A stretch of 13,240 nucleotides of DNA, from NCBI GenBank assembly GCA_046728935.1, contig JBKPFS010000181.1:1-13240 (forward strand), in the 5' to 3' direction. Below are positions 6,579-13,240 of this stretch, one piece after another; position 1 is the stretch's first letter; the number at the start of each line of letters is the position of its first letter. A model generated the notes under the pieces. It had not been told where the DNA came from. It searched no databases and saw only the letters and a list, made by a program, of their open reading frames with translations. This stretch comes from DATAFO01 sp046728935. GTDB lineage: Bacteria > Actinomycetota > Thermoleophilia > Solirubrobacterales > 70-9. The translations under genes were made by a program, and so were the position numbers.

Positions 6579-7508
6579 CTACCCGGTCACCGATCCGGCC
6601 TTCTGGCGCGGATTGCTGATCGGGGTCAGGACCGCCTCGATCTGCTCGCGCTGATCCTCGAGGAAGGGCGGCAGGACGAGCGTCTCGCCCAGGTGCCCCG
6701 GATCCTCGTCCACGGCGAACCCGGGCCCCAGGGTCGCGATCTCGAACAGCACCCCGCTGGGCTCGCGGAAGTAGATCGAGCGGAACCAGAAGCGATCGAT
6801 GATCGGGGTCGGCCGCGCGCCGCCCTCGATCACGCGCTCGCGCCAGCGCTCGTGGTCGTCCATCTCCGACGCCCAGGCGATGTGGTGGACGGTCCCCGCG
6901 CCCTGGAGACCGGGCGCCTCGGGCGCCGGGTCGAAGGCGTAGAAGGAGCCGCGCTTTGACCCCCGCGCCTCCCAGCCGTCCCCGGTCGGCGCGAACTCGA
7001 GCGCGCCCTCGAACAGCCCCCGGCTCCGCTCCGGATCGTCGGTGTAAGCGCGGGCGGCGTGGAAGCCCTGGAGCGCCGCCTCGTGGGGGACCTCGGGATG
7101 GTCGGCGATCAGCGGCTCGTCGCGGTTGTCGAGCACGACGAGCTCGTGCTCGAGGCCCTCGAAGTCGCGAAAGCGAAGCCTCTCGCCCTCCCGCTGCGAC
7201 TCGTAGCCCTCCACCCGGAGGCGCTCTGCCCAGAAGTCGAGCGAATCGTCGGAGGCGACCCGCCACAGGATCCGGTGGATCATGCCGGCCCCCGCTCGCC
7301 CCACCGGGACGTCGGGGAACTCGAAGAAGGTCAGGTCCGAGCCGGGGCTTCCCTTCTCGTCCGCGTAGAAGAGGTGGTAGACGCTGGGCTGGTCCTGGTT
7401 GACCGTCTTCTTCACCAGCCGGAGCCCGAGCACGCGGGCGTAGAAGTCGACGTTGCGCTGCGCGTCGGCGGTGATCGCGGTGATGTGGTGGATGCCCTCG
7501 AGCTTCAT
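6579..7508 (-). CDS. Ring-cleaving dioxygenase, VOC (glyoxalase/bleomycin) superfamily, MhqE/MhqO-like
   Basis: Extradiol-type dioxygenase of 309 residues with two vicinal-oxygen-chelate modules (about 1-130 and 145-270). The likely Fe(II) facial triad is H8 (GIHHITAIT), H209 (GTVHHIAWA) and E256 (GVLFEIAT), as in PcpA and hydroquinone dioxygenases. The family ending LGPGFAVDEDPGHLGETL-LPP is present. The start is ATG at 7508 with a perfect AGGAGG four bases upstream; 27 further in-frame residues upstream look non-coding. It is the first gene of a minus-strand unit with the hydrolase and HtrA. The expected role is oxygenolytic opening of hydroquinone or catechol-like rings, which detoxifies quinones; the true substrate is unknown. 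Confidence 0.9.
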   Translation of the reverse strand: MKLEGIHHITAITADAQRNVDFYARVLGLRLVKKTVNQDQPSVYHLFYADEKGSPGSDLTFFEFPDVPVGRAGAGMIHRILWRVASDDSLDFWAERLRVEGYESQREGERLRFRDFEGLEHELVVLDNRDEPLIADHPEVPHEAALQGFHAARAYTDDPERSRGLFEGALEFAPTGDGWEARGSKRGSFYAFDPAPEAPGLQGAGTVHHIAWASEMDDHERWRERVIEGGARPTPIIDRFWFRSIYFREPSGVLFEIATLGPGFAVDEDPGHLGETLVLPPFLEDQREQIEAVLTPISNPRQKAGSVTG

Positions 7509-7512
7509 GTCG

Positions 7513-7518
7513 CCTCCT
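7513..7518 (-). promoter_or_regulatory. Consensus ribosome binding site of the VOC dioxygenase
   Basis: AGGAGG on the minus strand, four bases before ATG 7508. It decides the start against the longer reading that begins at 7589. Confidence 0.8.
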
Positions 7519-7564
7519 GGCGTCTGTGGATCGCCCCCCCCTTCACGGTACCCGGGTGGACAAG

Positions 7565-7574
7565 GCCTATAGGC
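7565..7574. promoter_or_regulatory. Palindromic GCCTATAGGC in the 80-bp divergent promoter region
   Basis: A perfect 10-bp dyad lies between the divergent VOC and aminotransferase genes (gap 7509-7588). It supplies a TATAGG -10-like element on both strands, so it could be a shared core promoter or an operator. No convincing -35 is visible at the right distance on either strand. Confidence 0.3.
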
Positions 7575-7588
7575 TGAATGGCCGTTCA

Positions 7589-8980
7589 ATGCCGGTCGAA
7601 GCCACAGCCCACGGGGAGTCGACGATCGACCGCGCGCGGGTCGCCGAGCTCACCGAGCGGGAGATGGCGAGGCTGACCGAGCGCACGCCGAGCTCCAAGG
7701 AGCGCTACGAGCGCGGTGTCAAGGTGATGCCGGGAGGCGTGCCGTCCTCGTTCCAGGAGAACGACCCCTGGCCGGTCTACCTCGAGCGGGGCGAGGCCGC
7801 GCGGGTGTGGGACGTCGACGGGCACGAGTACGTCGACTTCCACAACGGCTTCGGCGTGATGTGCATCGGTCACGCCAATCCCACTGTCGGCTCGGCGGTG
7901 AAGGCGCGGATCGACCTCGGCACGCACTTCGCCGCCCCCACCGACGGCTCGATCGTCGTCGCCGAGGAGCTCGCCGATCGTTTCGGGCTGCCGCAGTGGC
8001 GGTTCACGAATTCCGGCACCGAGTCGACCATGGACGCCGTTCACCTCGCGCGCGGCGCGACCGGCCGTGACGTGATCCTGAAGATCGAGGGCTCCTACCA
8101 CGGACACCACGACGCGGTGATGGTCTCGGTCTATCCCGAGCTGGAAGCGTTGGGCGAGCGCGACGACCCGCGCTCGGTTCCTTACGGCGAGGGGTACCCG
8201 CTCGCGCTCACCGAGCTGACCCGCGCGGTCCCGTTCAACGACGCCGACGCGCTCGAGAGCGTGCTCGGCAAGCTCGACGGGCGCGTTGCCGGACTGATCA
8301 TGGAGCCGGCGATGATGAACATCAACATCATCCCGCCGCGCGAGGGCTACCTGGAGCGCGTGCGCGCCCTGACCCGCGAGCACGGAGTGGTGCTGATCTT
8401 CGACGAGGTCAAGACGGGCGCCACGATCGGCCGCGGCGGGGCGACCGAGCGCTTCGGGGTCCAGCCGGACATGATCACGCTCGCGAAGGCGGTCTGCGGT
8501 GGCTACCCCGGCGGCGCGATCGGGATGAACGACGAGGTCGCGCGACAGATCTCCGAGGGCCGCGTCCACCAGTACGGCACCTTCAACGGCAATCCCCTCG
8601 TGATGGCCGCAGCCCAGGCGACGCTGACCCGGGTCCTCGACGCCGCGGCCTACGAGAAGCTCGAGTCCTCGAACCGGTGGTTGCTTGACGCCTGCGATGA
8701 GGTGATCGAGCGCTACCGCCTCCCCTGCTACACCGAGGGCCTCGGCGCGAAGGGCTGCGTGATCTTCGCCCCTGAGCCGATCTACGAGTACCGCGACTAC
8801 CTGACCAAGGTCGACGGCGAGCTCTCGACCCTGGCCTGGCTCTACCACATGAACAACGGCGTGTTCATGACCCCGGGCGTCGAGGAGGAGTGGACGCTGT
8901 CGATCGCGCACTCCGAGGACGACCTCCAGCGCTTCGTCGACGCCCTCGAGGCGTTCGCCAAGGACGTCACCCCGGGCTGA
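7589..8980 (+). CDS. Class III PLP-dependent aminotransferase, glutamate-1-semialdehyde aminomutase-like
   Basis: Fold-type I PLP enzyme of 463 residues. Motifs match the GSA aminomutase branch: NSGTESTMDAVHLARG and EGSYHGHHD (about 142-175), the PLP-ring contact FDEVKTG with D272, the Schiff-base lysine K300 (TLAKAVCGG), and YGTFNGNPLVMAAAQ. True HemL has a gating stretch of the type GGGLPVGAYGG after its lysine; here it reads CGGYPGGAIGM, and an N-terminal segment of about 35 residues precedes the family core. It may therefore be a general omega-aminotransferase or aminomutase outside tetrapyrrole synthesis, and I give no symbol. The ATG at 7589 is chosen because the earlier in-frame start (7526) runs into the VOC leader. 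It ends three bases from the convergent ACT gene. Confidence 0.88.
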   Translation: MPVEATAHGESTIDRARVAELTEREMARLTERTPSSKERYERGVKVMPGGVPSSFQENDPWPVYLERGEAARVWDVDGHEYVDFHNGFGVMCIGHANPTVGSAVKARIDLGTHFAAPTDGSIVVAEELADRFGLPQWRFTNSGTESTMDAVHLARGATGRDVILKIEGSYHGHHDAVMVSVYPELEALGERDDPRSVPYGEGYPLALTELTRAVPFNDADALESVLGKLDGRVAGLIMEPAMMNINIIPPREGYLERVRALTREHGVVLIFDEVKTGATIGRGGATERFGVQPDMITLAKAVCGGYPGGAIGMNDEVARQISEGRVHQYGTFNGNPLVMAAAQATLTRVLDAAAYEKLESSNRWLLDACDEVIERYRLPCYTEGLGAKGCVIFAPEPIYEYRDYLTKVDGELSTLAWLYHMNNGVFMTPGVEEEWTLSIAHSEDDLQRFVDALEAFAKDVTPG

Positions 8981-8983
8981 GGC

Positions 8984-9364
8984 TCAGGCGAGTGCGGCGC
9001 GGGCCGAGTCGAGGTCGTCGGTGACGACGACCAGCTTCACGCCGCCGAAGGTGGTGTAGGCGAGCTCGATGTTGACGTTGGCGTCCGCGAGCGTGCGGGC
9101 GGTCTCCCCAAGCGTCCCGGGGCGGTCCTCGATGTCGATGACCAGCGCCTCGCGCTGGTCGGCGACGCCCAGGCCCGCCGCCTCGAGCGCCTCACGGGCC
9201 GCGGTCGCCTTGGCGTCGTCGACGAGGATGTGGATGAAGCCGCGCCCCTCTCCGGTGAGGGCGCACATCCCGAGGATGTTGACGCCCGCGTCACCGGTGG
9301 TCTCGCCCAGCTTCGCGAGCTCGCCCGGCCGGTCCTGGAGGATGACCGTCAGATCGACCGCCAC
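8984..9364 (-). CDS. Tandem ACT-domain protein
   Basis: Small soluble protein of 126 residues made of two ACT modules: 1-66 (VDLTVILQDRPGELAKLGE...VNILGM) and 70-126 (REALVIDIEDRPGTLGETAR...VNIELAY). The repeated DRPG-L pattern is the ligand-binding turn between the first strand and first helix. Stand-alone ACT proteins bind amino acids or other small ligands and usually modulate a partner enzyme; no catalytic domain is attached here. The start is GTG at 9364 with a weak AGG about ten bases upstream. Its 5' end is 37 bases downstream of the last surface-protein copy on the same strand, so it may be read from that unit. It converges with the aminotransferase, three bases apart, with no terminator between. 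Confidence 0.85.
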   Translation of the reverse strand: MAVDLTVILQDRPGELAKLGETTGDAGVNILGMCALTGEGRGFIHILVDDAKATAAREALEAAGLGVADQREALVIDIEDRPGTLGETARTLADANVNIELAYTTFGGVKLVVVTDDLDSARAALA

Positions 9365-9401
9365 GCGGGCAGCCTAACGGTCGGCCACCCGCCCTCGTCT
9401 C

Positions 9402-10825
9402 TCAGCGGTGGCGGTGGTGGTTCTTCTTCTTCTTCACCCGCTCGTAGGCGCCGATGTCGGGCCTCTTGCCGCGCTTGACGCCCCGCTCGTCCCGCTTCGG
9501 CGCGCTCGCCTTGTTCGCCTTGTTGATCGCCGGCGAGCCCTTCTTCAGCGCCACGGTCAGCGTCGGCCCGCCGTTCGACTTCAGCTGGCCCAGCTTCGGG
9601 TCCGGGTTGACGAAGTCGCCCGTGGCGTCGAAGCCGAGGCAGTCGGCGTTGGCGCCGAGCAGGTTGTGGCCGAGGGAGGTGAACTCCCGGTCGCCGTCGG
9701 AGGCGCAATCGTCGCCGAGCCCGGTTGCGCCATTGAGCGCGATGAGCGAGTTCTGGACCGCGAACCCACCCGGTTCGAGGAAGAACAACCCACCTCCGGC
9801 AACACCGGCTGAGTTGCGCACGAGGGTGACGGCATTCAGCGAGACCCTGCCCGAACCCGAGGCGTAGATCCCGCCTCCCTCCAGGGCCGCGGTGTTCGCG
9901 GCCAGGGTGCTGTTTGCGACGCGAAACGCACCGCCGTCGAGGGCGATGCCCCCACCAGCCCCCGAGGTGCTGTTCCCGCTGACCGTCGAGGCGACGAGCT
10001 CAGCCGAGGCCTCGTCGTCGTTGGAGATGAAGACGCCACCGCCATCGTCGTCGGAGTGGTTCCCGGCGATCGTTGTCTCGGAGATCCTCTCCGTGTTGCC
10101 GGCATCGGCATAGAGGTACATCGCTCCGTTGCTCCCGGAGTCGTTGTCGCTGACCACGCTCCGGTCAATCGTCACGTCGCCCCCGCCGTCGATATCCGCC
10201 GCTCCGGAGTCGTCGTCGGCGCGGTTGCCGACGATCTTGGTTCGCGTCAGGGTGAGGTCGATTGGGGGAATGGGACCCGGGGTGCCCTCGATGTCGATCC
10301 CGCCGCCGTAGCGGGTCGCGTGATTGCCGGTGACCTTGCTTCGCAACACCGTTAGGTCGGCGCCGGCCTTGATCCCACCGCCGTCGCACTCTGCGCCGTC
10401 CGGATCGTCGCCGCCCCGAACCACGAGCCGCTTGAAGGTCGCGGGCCCACCCTCATGCAGGTCGAAGGCGCGATCGACTCCGTTCGCGTCCACCTTCGCC
10501 TTGCCTTGCCCTTGTGGATGACCCGCAACGGGCCGGTGATGTCGAGGTCGCCGGTTTGGCCGGCGTCCTCGGCCTTGCCCGGCCCGCTGAAGGCGTTCTC
10601 GAGTCCCAGCTTGTAGGTCTTCTTCTCGGGGAGGGCGATCTTGTCTGGCCCGGGATGGCCGTTCGCGGCGATCACCGCCTCGCGCAGCGAGCAGTCCTTC
10701 TTCTTGCAGCCGTTCGGCGTCGGGTCGCCGCACTTCGTCACCTCGTAGGTCTTCGCCGCCGCCGGCGCCGCCAGCGCGAGCGAGGCGAGTCCGACCACGG
10801 CGATGGCCCTGGCCTTGCCGGTCAT
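9402..10825 (-). pseudogene. CSLREA / beta-helix / choice-of-anchor Q protein, copy 3, with a single-base frameshift
   Basis: Secreted surface protein, broken by one missing base. From ATG 10825 (GAGGT ribosome site in the 12-bp junction) the frame encodes a signal peptide ending APAAA-K (1-25), CKKKDCSLREAVIAAN and TGDLDITGPLRVIHKGK. It then runs into nonsense and stops near 10352. The neighbouring frame picks up exactly there with GKAKVDANGVDRAFDL, aligning to HPGKGRAKVDANGIDRVFDL of copy 2, and continues through beta-helix repeats (GNHSDDDGGGVFIS, ANTAALEGGGIYASG) to the anchor-Q domain (NGGPTLTVALKKGSPAINKA, RPDIGAYE) and the tail RVKKKKNHHRHR. The span is 1424 bases; one more C near 10505 would give 475 codons. 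It may be a true pseudogene, a slippage variant or an assembly error. Confidence 0.8.
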
Positions 10826-10837
10826 CCGTGACCTCGG

Positions 10838-12223
10838 CTAGTGGCGGTGGCGATGCTTCTTCTTCTTCACCCGCTCGTAAGCGCCGATGTCCGGCTTCTT
10901 GCCGCGCTTCACGCCCCGCTGGTCGCGCTTCGGCGCCGTGGCCTTGTTGGCCTTGTTGATCGCCGGCGAGCCCTTCTTCAGCGCCACCGTCTGCGTCGGG
11001 CCGCCGTTGTTCTTGAGCTGACCGAGCTTCGGGTTCGGGTTCACGAGGTCGCCGGTGGCGTCGAACCCGTCGCAGTCCGCCTCCGTGGAAAGGAGGTTGT
11101 GCCCGGCCGAGTCGAACTCGCTGCCCACCTCGGAGAAGCAGTCCGCACCATCCGGGGCGCCGTTCAGACCGATGAGCGTGTTCTCGATCGCGAAGCCGGG
11201 GCCGCCGCCCGCCGGGTCGAAGAACACGCCTCCGCCTTCGACGCCGGCGCTGTTTCGGGCGACGGTGACGGCATTGAACCTCGCATCGATTCCGCTCCCG
11301 GTCGCGCTCACCCCGCCGCCATTGCCGTCAGCTCGGTTGCCAGCGAACGTCGAGTTCGTCACTGCGAGCAGCTGGTGGGAAACGACGCCTCCGCCGTCGC
11401 TGGCGGTGTTGTTCGCGACGGTCGAGTTCGTAATCGTCACATCGCCGAAGCCGGCGATCCCGCCACCGGAGTTGTCGGCGGTGTTGCCCGCAATAGTGCT
11501 CTTCACGATCTGGCCGCTACCACCATCGACGTAGATCCCACCGCCACTTCCGTCCGCAACGTTGCCTGTGACCTTGCTGCGCTTGATCGAGAAGGTCGCC
11601 TCGGAATCGGTCTCCATCCCGCCGCTGTCGTTCGTGGAGGTGTTGCCGTTCAGCGCGCTTCTCGCCATGGTCAAGCTCGACGCGCCGTTCAGCTCGATGC
11701 CCCCGCCGTAACTGCCATCTGAGTGGTTTTGCGAAACGCTCGTTCGCCTCAGCGAGAGGTCCGCGTCGTCCGCCTGGATTCCGCCGCCCCCCGTATCGCC
11801 GGAGTCGGGATCGTCGCCGCCGCGAACAACAAGCTTCTTGAACGTCGCCGGGGCACCCTCGACGAGATCGAACACGCGGTCGATGCCGTTCGCATCAACC
11901 TTGGCGCGGCCCTTGCCGGGATGCGTCACGCGCAGTGGGTCGGTGATATCGAGGTCCCCCTCGGCCGCCTCGTCCTCGCCCGGAGGCACCGAGTTCTCGA
12001 CCGAGAGGTTGTAGGTCTTTCGCTTTGGCAGCACGATTCGGTCGGCGCCGGCGTGGCCATTCGCCGCGAGCACCGCCTCGCGCAGCGAGCAGTCCTTCTT
12101 CTTGCACGGCCCCGGCGTGGGGTCGCCGCGCTTCGTCACCTCGTAGGTCTTCGCCGCCGCCGGGGCGGCCAGCGCCAGCGAGGCGATGGCGACGATCGCG
12201 ATTCCGTTGGCCTTGCTCCTCAC
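10838..12223 (-). CDS. Secreted CSLREA / parallel beta-helix / choice-of-anchor Q domain protein, copy 2 (intact)
   Basis: Surface or secreted protein of 461 residues with unknown ligand. It has, in order: a Sec signal peptide (1-24, IAIVAIASLALAAPAAA); a CSLREA motif at 45-50 with a nearby C40; a GDLDITDPL segment; from about 125 to 350, right-handed beta-helix turns with recurring N-ST-GN-A-GGGI patterns; and a choice-of-anchor Q domain from about 373 to 451 (GHNLL, NPNPKLGQLKNNGGPTQT, GSPAIN, DQRG, PDIGAYE). The protein ends in the basic tail RVKKKKHRHRH, with no LPXTG motif or transmembrane helix. The start is GTG 12223 with GGGAGG seven bases upstream. It is flanked by 12-bp junctions to paralogues on each side, the middle of a tandem array. 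Such proteins are typically adhesin-like; that role is inferred. Confidence 0.88.
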   Translation of the reverse strand: MRSKANGIAIVAIASLALAAPAAAKTYEVTKRGDPTPGPCKKKDCSLREAVLAANGHAGADRIVLPKRKTYNLSVENSVPPGEDEAAEGDLDITDPLRVTHPGKGRAKVDANGIDRVFDLVEGAPATFKKLVVRGGDDPDSGDTGGGGIQADDADLSLRRTSVSQNHSDGSYGGGIELNGASSLTMARSALNGNTSTNDSGGMETDSEATFSIKRSKVTGNVADGSGGGIYVDGGSGQIVKSTIAGNTADNSGGGIAGFGDVTITNSTVANNTASDGGGVVSHQLLAVTNSTFAGNRADGNGGGVSATGSGIDARFNAVTVARNSAGVEGGGVFFDPAGGGPGFAIENTLIGLNGAPDGADCFSEVGSEFDSAGHNLLSTEADCDGFDATGDLVNPNPKLGQLKNNGGPTQTVALKKGSPAINKANKATAPKRDQRGVKRGKKPDIGAYERVKKKKHRHRH

Positions 12224-12235
12224 GAGATGACCTCC

Positions 12236-13240
12236 CTAGTGGTGGTGCTTCTTCTTCTTGATCCGCTCGTAGGCGCCGATGTCGGGCTTCTTGCCGCGCT
12301 TCTTGCCGCGCTGGTCCTTCTTCGGCGCCGTCGCCTTGTTGGCCTTGTTGATCGCCGGCGAGCCCTTCTTCAGGGCGATCGTCTGGGTCGGGCCGCCGTT
12401 GTTCTTGAGCTGCCCCAGCCTCGGATTCGAGTTCACGAAGTCGCCCGTCGCATCGAAGCCGTCGCAGTCGCTGTCGTCCCCGATCAGGTTGAAGCCCTGG
12501 GAGTCGAACTCGTCGGCGGCCTCGGCGAAGCAGTCGTCGCCGGCTCCCGTCGCCTGGTTCAGGGCCAGCAGGGAGTTCTCGACCTCGAACCCGGGGCCAC
12601 CGGACGGGTAGTAGAGGCCGCCGCCGTCCTCCGAAGACGTATTACGTGCGACCGTGATCGCGTTCACGGCCGTGTCCGCGAGACTCCAGACTCCGCCGCC
12701 ATCGCCCGTGGCGTGATTGCCGGTGATCGTCGAATTGACGATCGTCAGCGTGTCGCCGGAGTCGCTCGAGTCGAGTCCGCCCCCGACGCCTTCGGCGGTG
12801 TTGCCGGAGACGGTGGAGCGATCAAGCGTGAGCGGGCCCGAGGCATGAAAGCCGCCTCCGGAGCCTGCGAGCGCCCGGTTCCCGGCGATGGTGCTCTCGA
12901 GGATGCGCACGGGTTCGTCCTGGGTGTCGAGGTACAACCCCCCACCGGTCCCGTCGGAGGTGTTGCCAACGATCTTGCTGCGCTCGATCGTGATCGGGGC
13001 GTCGCCAGCCTCGAGCCCCCCGCTGTCGCTATCGGAGCGGTTGTCCGCGATCGCGCTTCGGACCATCGTCAACCCGGCGACGTCGTCGAGATCGATGCCG
13101 CCGCCGAAGTTCGCGGCCGTGTGATTTCCCCTGACCAGCGTGCGACGCAGGGCGATGTCACTGCCCTCGGAATGGATTCCGCCGCCACCCTCGGTGGCGA
13201 GCGCGGGCACCTCACCGCCCTTGACGACGAGCTTCTTGAA
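12236..13240 (-). CDS. CSLREA-type / beta-helix / choice-of-anchor Q domain protein, copy 1, partial (5' end beyond the window)
   Basis: This is the first gene of the tandem array in transcription order; its signal peptide and CSLREA part lie beyond the right edge. The visible reading frame is open to the last base, where FKKLVVKGGE aligns with FKKLVVRGGD of copy 2, so the protein does not start at the internal GTG near 13210. It carries about ten beta-helix turns (GNHTAANFGGGIDL, GNTSDGTGGGLYLD, GNHATGDGGGVWS), then LGQLKNNGGPTQTIALKKGS, DQRGKKRGKKPDIGAYE and the tail RIKKKKHHH. The 3' part is very close to copy 2 (a 32-bp stretch at 12342-12373 is identical in all three copies). Twelve bases separate its stop from the start of copy 2. 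Confidence 0.87.
   Translation of the reverse strand, partial: FKKLVVKGGEVPALATEGGGGIHSEGSDIALRRTLVRGNHTAANFGGGIDLDDVAGLTMVRSAIADNRSDSDSGGLEAGDAPITIERSKIVGNTSDGTGGGLYLDTQDEPVRILESTIAGNRALAGSGGGFHASGPLTLDRSTVSGNTAEGVGGGLDSSDSGDTLTIVNSTITGNHATGDGGGVWSLADTAVNAITVARNTSSEDGGGLYYPSGGPGFEVENSLLALNQATGAGDDCFAEAADEFDSQGFNLIGDDSDCDGFDATGDFVNSNPRLGQLKNNGGPTQTIALKKGSPAINKANKATAPKKDQRGKKRGKKPDIGAYERIKKKKHHH

Larger units (their letters stand above)
9402..13240 (-). repeat. Tandem gene-duplication array (at least three units of about 1.4 kb)
   Basis: Three paralogous genes lie head to tail with 12-bp junctions (12224-12235 and 10826-10837), both containing GAGGTCA on the minus strand. A 32-bp stretch encoding LKKGSPAINKA is identical in all copies (9517-9548, 10950-10981, 12342-12373). 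Signal peptide, CSLREA and anchor-Q ends are most alike; the beta-helix middles have diverged in turn number and sequence. The array may continue past the right edge. Confidence 0.8.

Noticed and set aside
6574..7266. Long in-frame N-terminal extension of the hydrolase (to 7266)
   Set aside because: The extension lies wholly inside the VOC dioxygenase and is Arg/Gly/Ala-rich without hydrolase similarity; ATG 6573 fits the operon spacing.
7586..8911. 441-residue minus-strand frame opposite the aminotransferase
   Set aside because: The aminotransferase has all catalytic motifs; the opposite frame is a codon-bias shadow.
8971..8990. Terminator between the convergent aminotransferase and ACT genes
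   Set aside because: Only three bases separate the stops and no hairpin with a U-tract is visible.
10506..10733. Alternative N-terminus of copy 3 starting at 10733 (MRRPDAERLQEEG...)
   Set aside because: Upstream of the frameshift this frame is nonsense; the true signal peptide and CSLREA motif lie in the other frame from 10825.

Overview
The window is GC-rich, uses GTG as well as ATG starts, and carries an Rv2578c-type radical SAM protein plus CSLREA / choice-of-anchor Q surface proteins. This points to a high-GC actinobacterium. A deep-branching class such as Thermoleophilia is my guess; there is no rRNA or marker gene to prove it.

Layout, left to right. (1) 1-466, minus: 5' part of a GPR1/FUN34/YaaH (AceTr/SatP) acetate-type transporter, cut by the left edge. 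(2) 467-696: divergent regulatory gap with an exact 13-bp tandem repeat of palindromic cores and a possible sigma70-like promoter. (3) 697-1884, plus: MFS transporter whose 3' end overlaps the next gene tail to tail by 44 bp. (4) 1841-3910, minus: Rv2578c-family radical SAM protein with an in-frame 345-residue intein (2654-3688) that carries a LAGLIDADG endonuclease. The intein sits exactly before the third cysteine of the CX3CX2C cluster motif. A LexA-like palindrome touches the start codon. (5) 3911-4071: spacer with a strong imperfect hairpin. (6) 4072-about 4839, minus: propeller-like plus RTX-repeat protein without a recognisable start, probably a 5'-truncated remnant. (7) 4869-7508, minus: tight cluster of a ring-cleaving VOC dioxygenase, an alpha/beta hydrolase and an HtrA-type serine protease; the first two resemble the MhqE/MhqD quinone-detoxification pair. 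(8) 7589-8980, plus: class III aminotransferase resembling glutamate-1-semialdehyde aminomutase, divergent from the VOC gene. (9) 8984-9364, minus: small protein with two ACT domains. (10) 9402-13240, minus: tandem array of at least three secreted paralogues (signal peptide, CSLREA motif, beta-helix repeats, choice-of-anchor Q domain, Lys/His tail). They are separated by 12-bp junctions; the last copy is frameshifted and the first runs off the right edge.

The most interesting locus is the intein-split radical SAM gene. Before splicing, the intein's own Cys1 occupies the third cluster-ligand position and the N-extein cysteine lies at -3, so iron-sulphur or redox state could gate splicing. The possible LexA box suggests, but does not prove, a link to DNA damage. 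The secreted paralogue array is the second point of interest: an expanding or degrading surface-protein family whose anchor-type domain is followed by a short basic tail instead of a known sorting signal.
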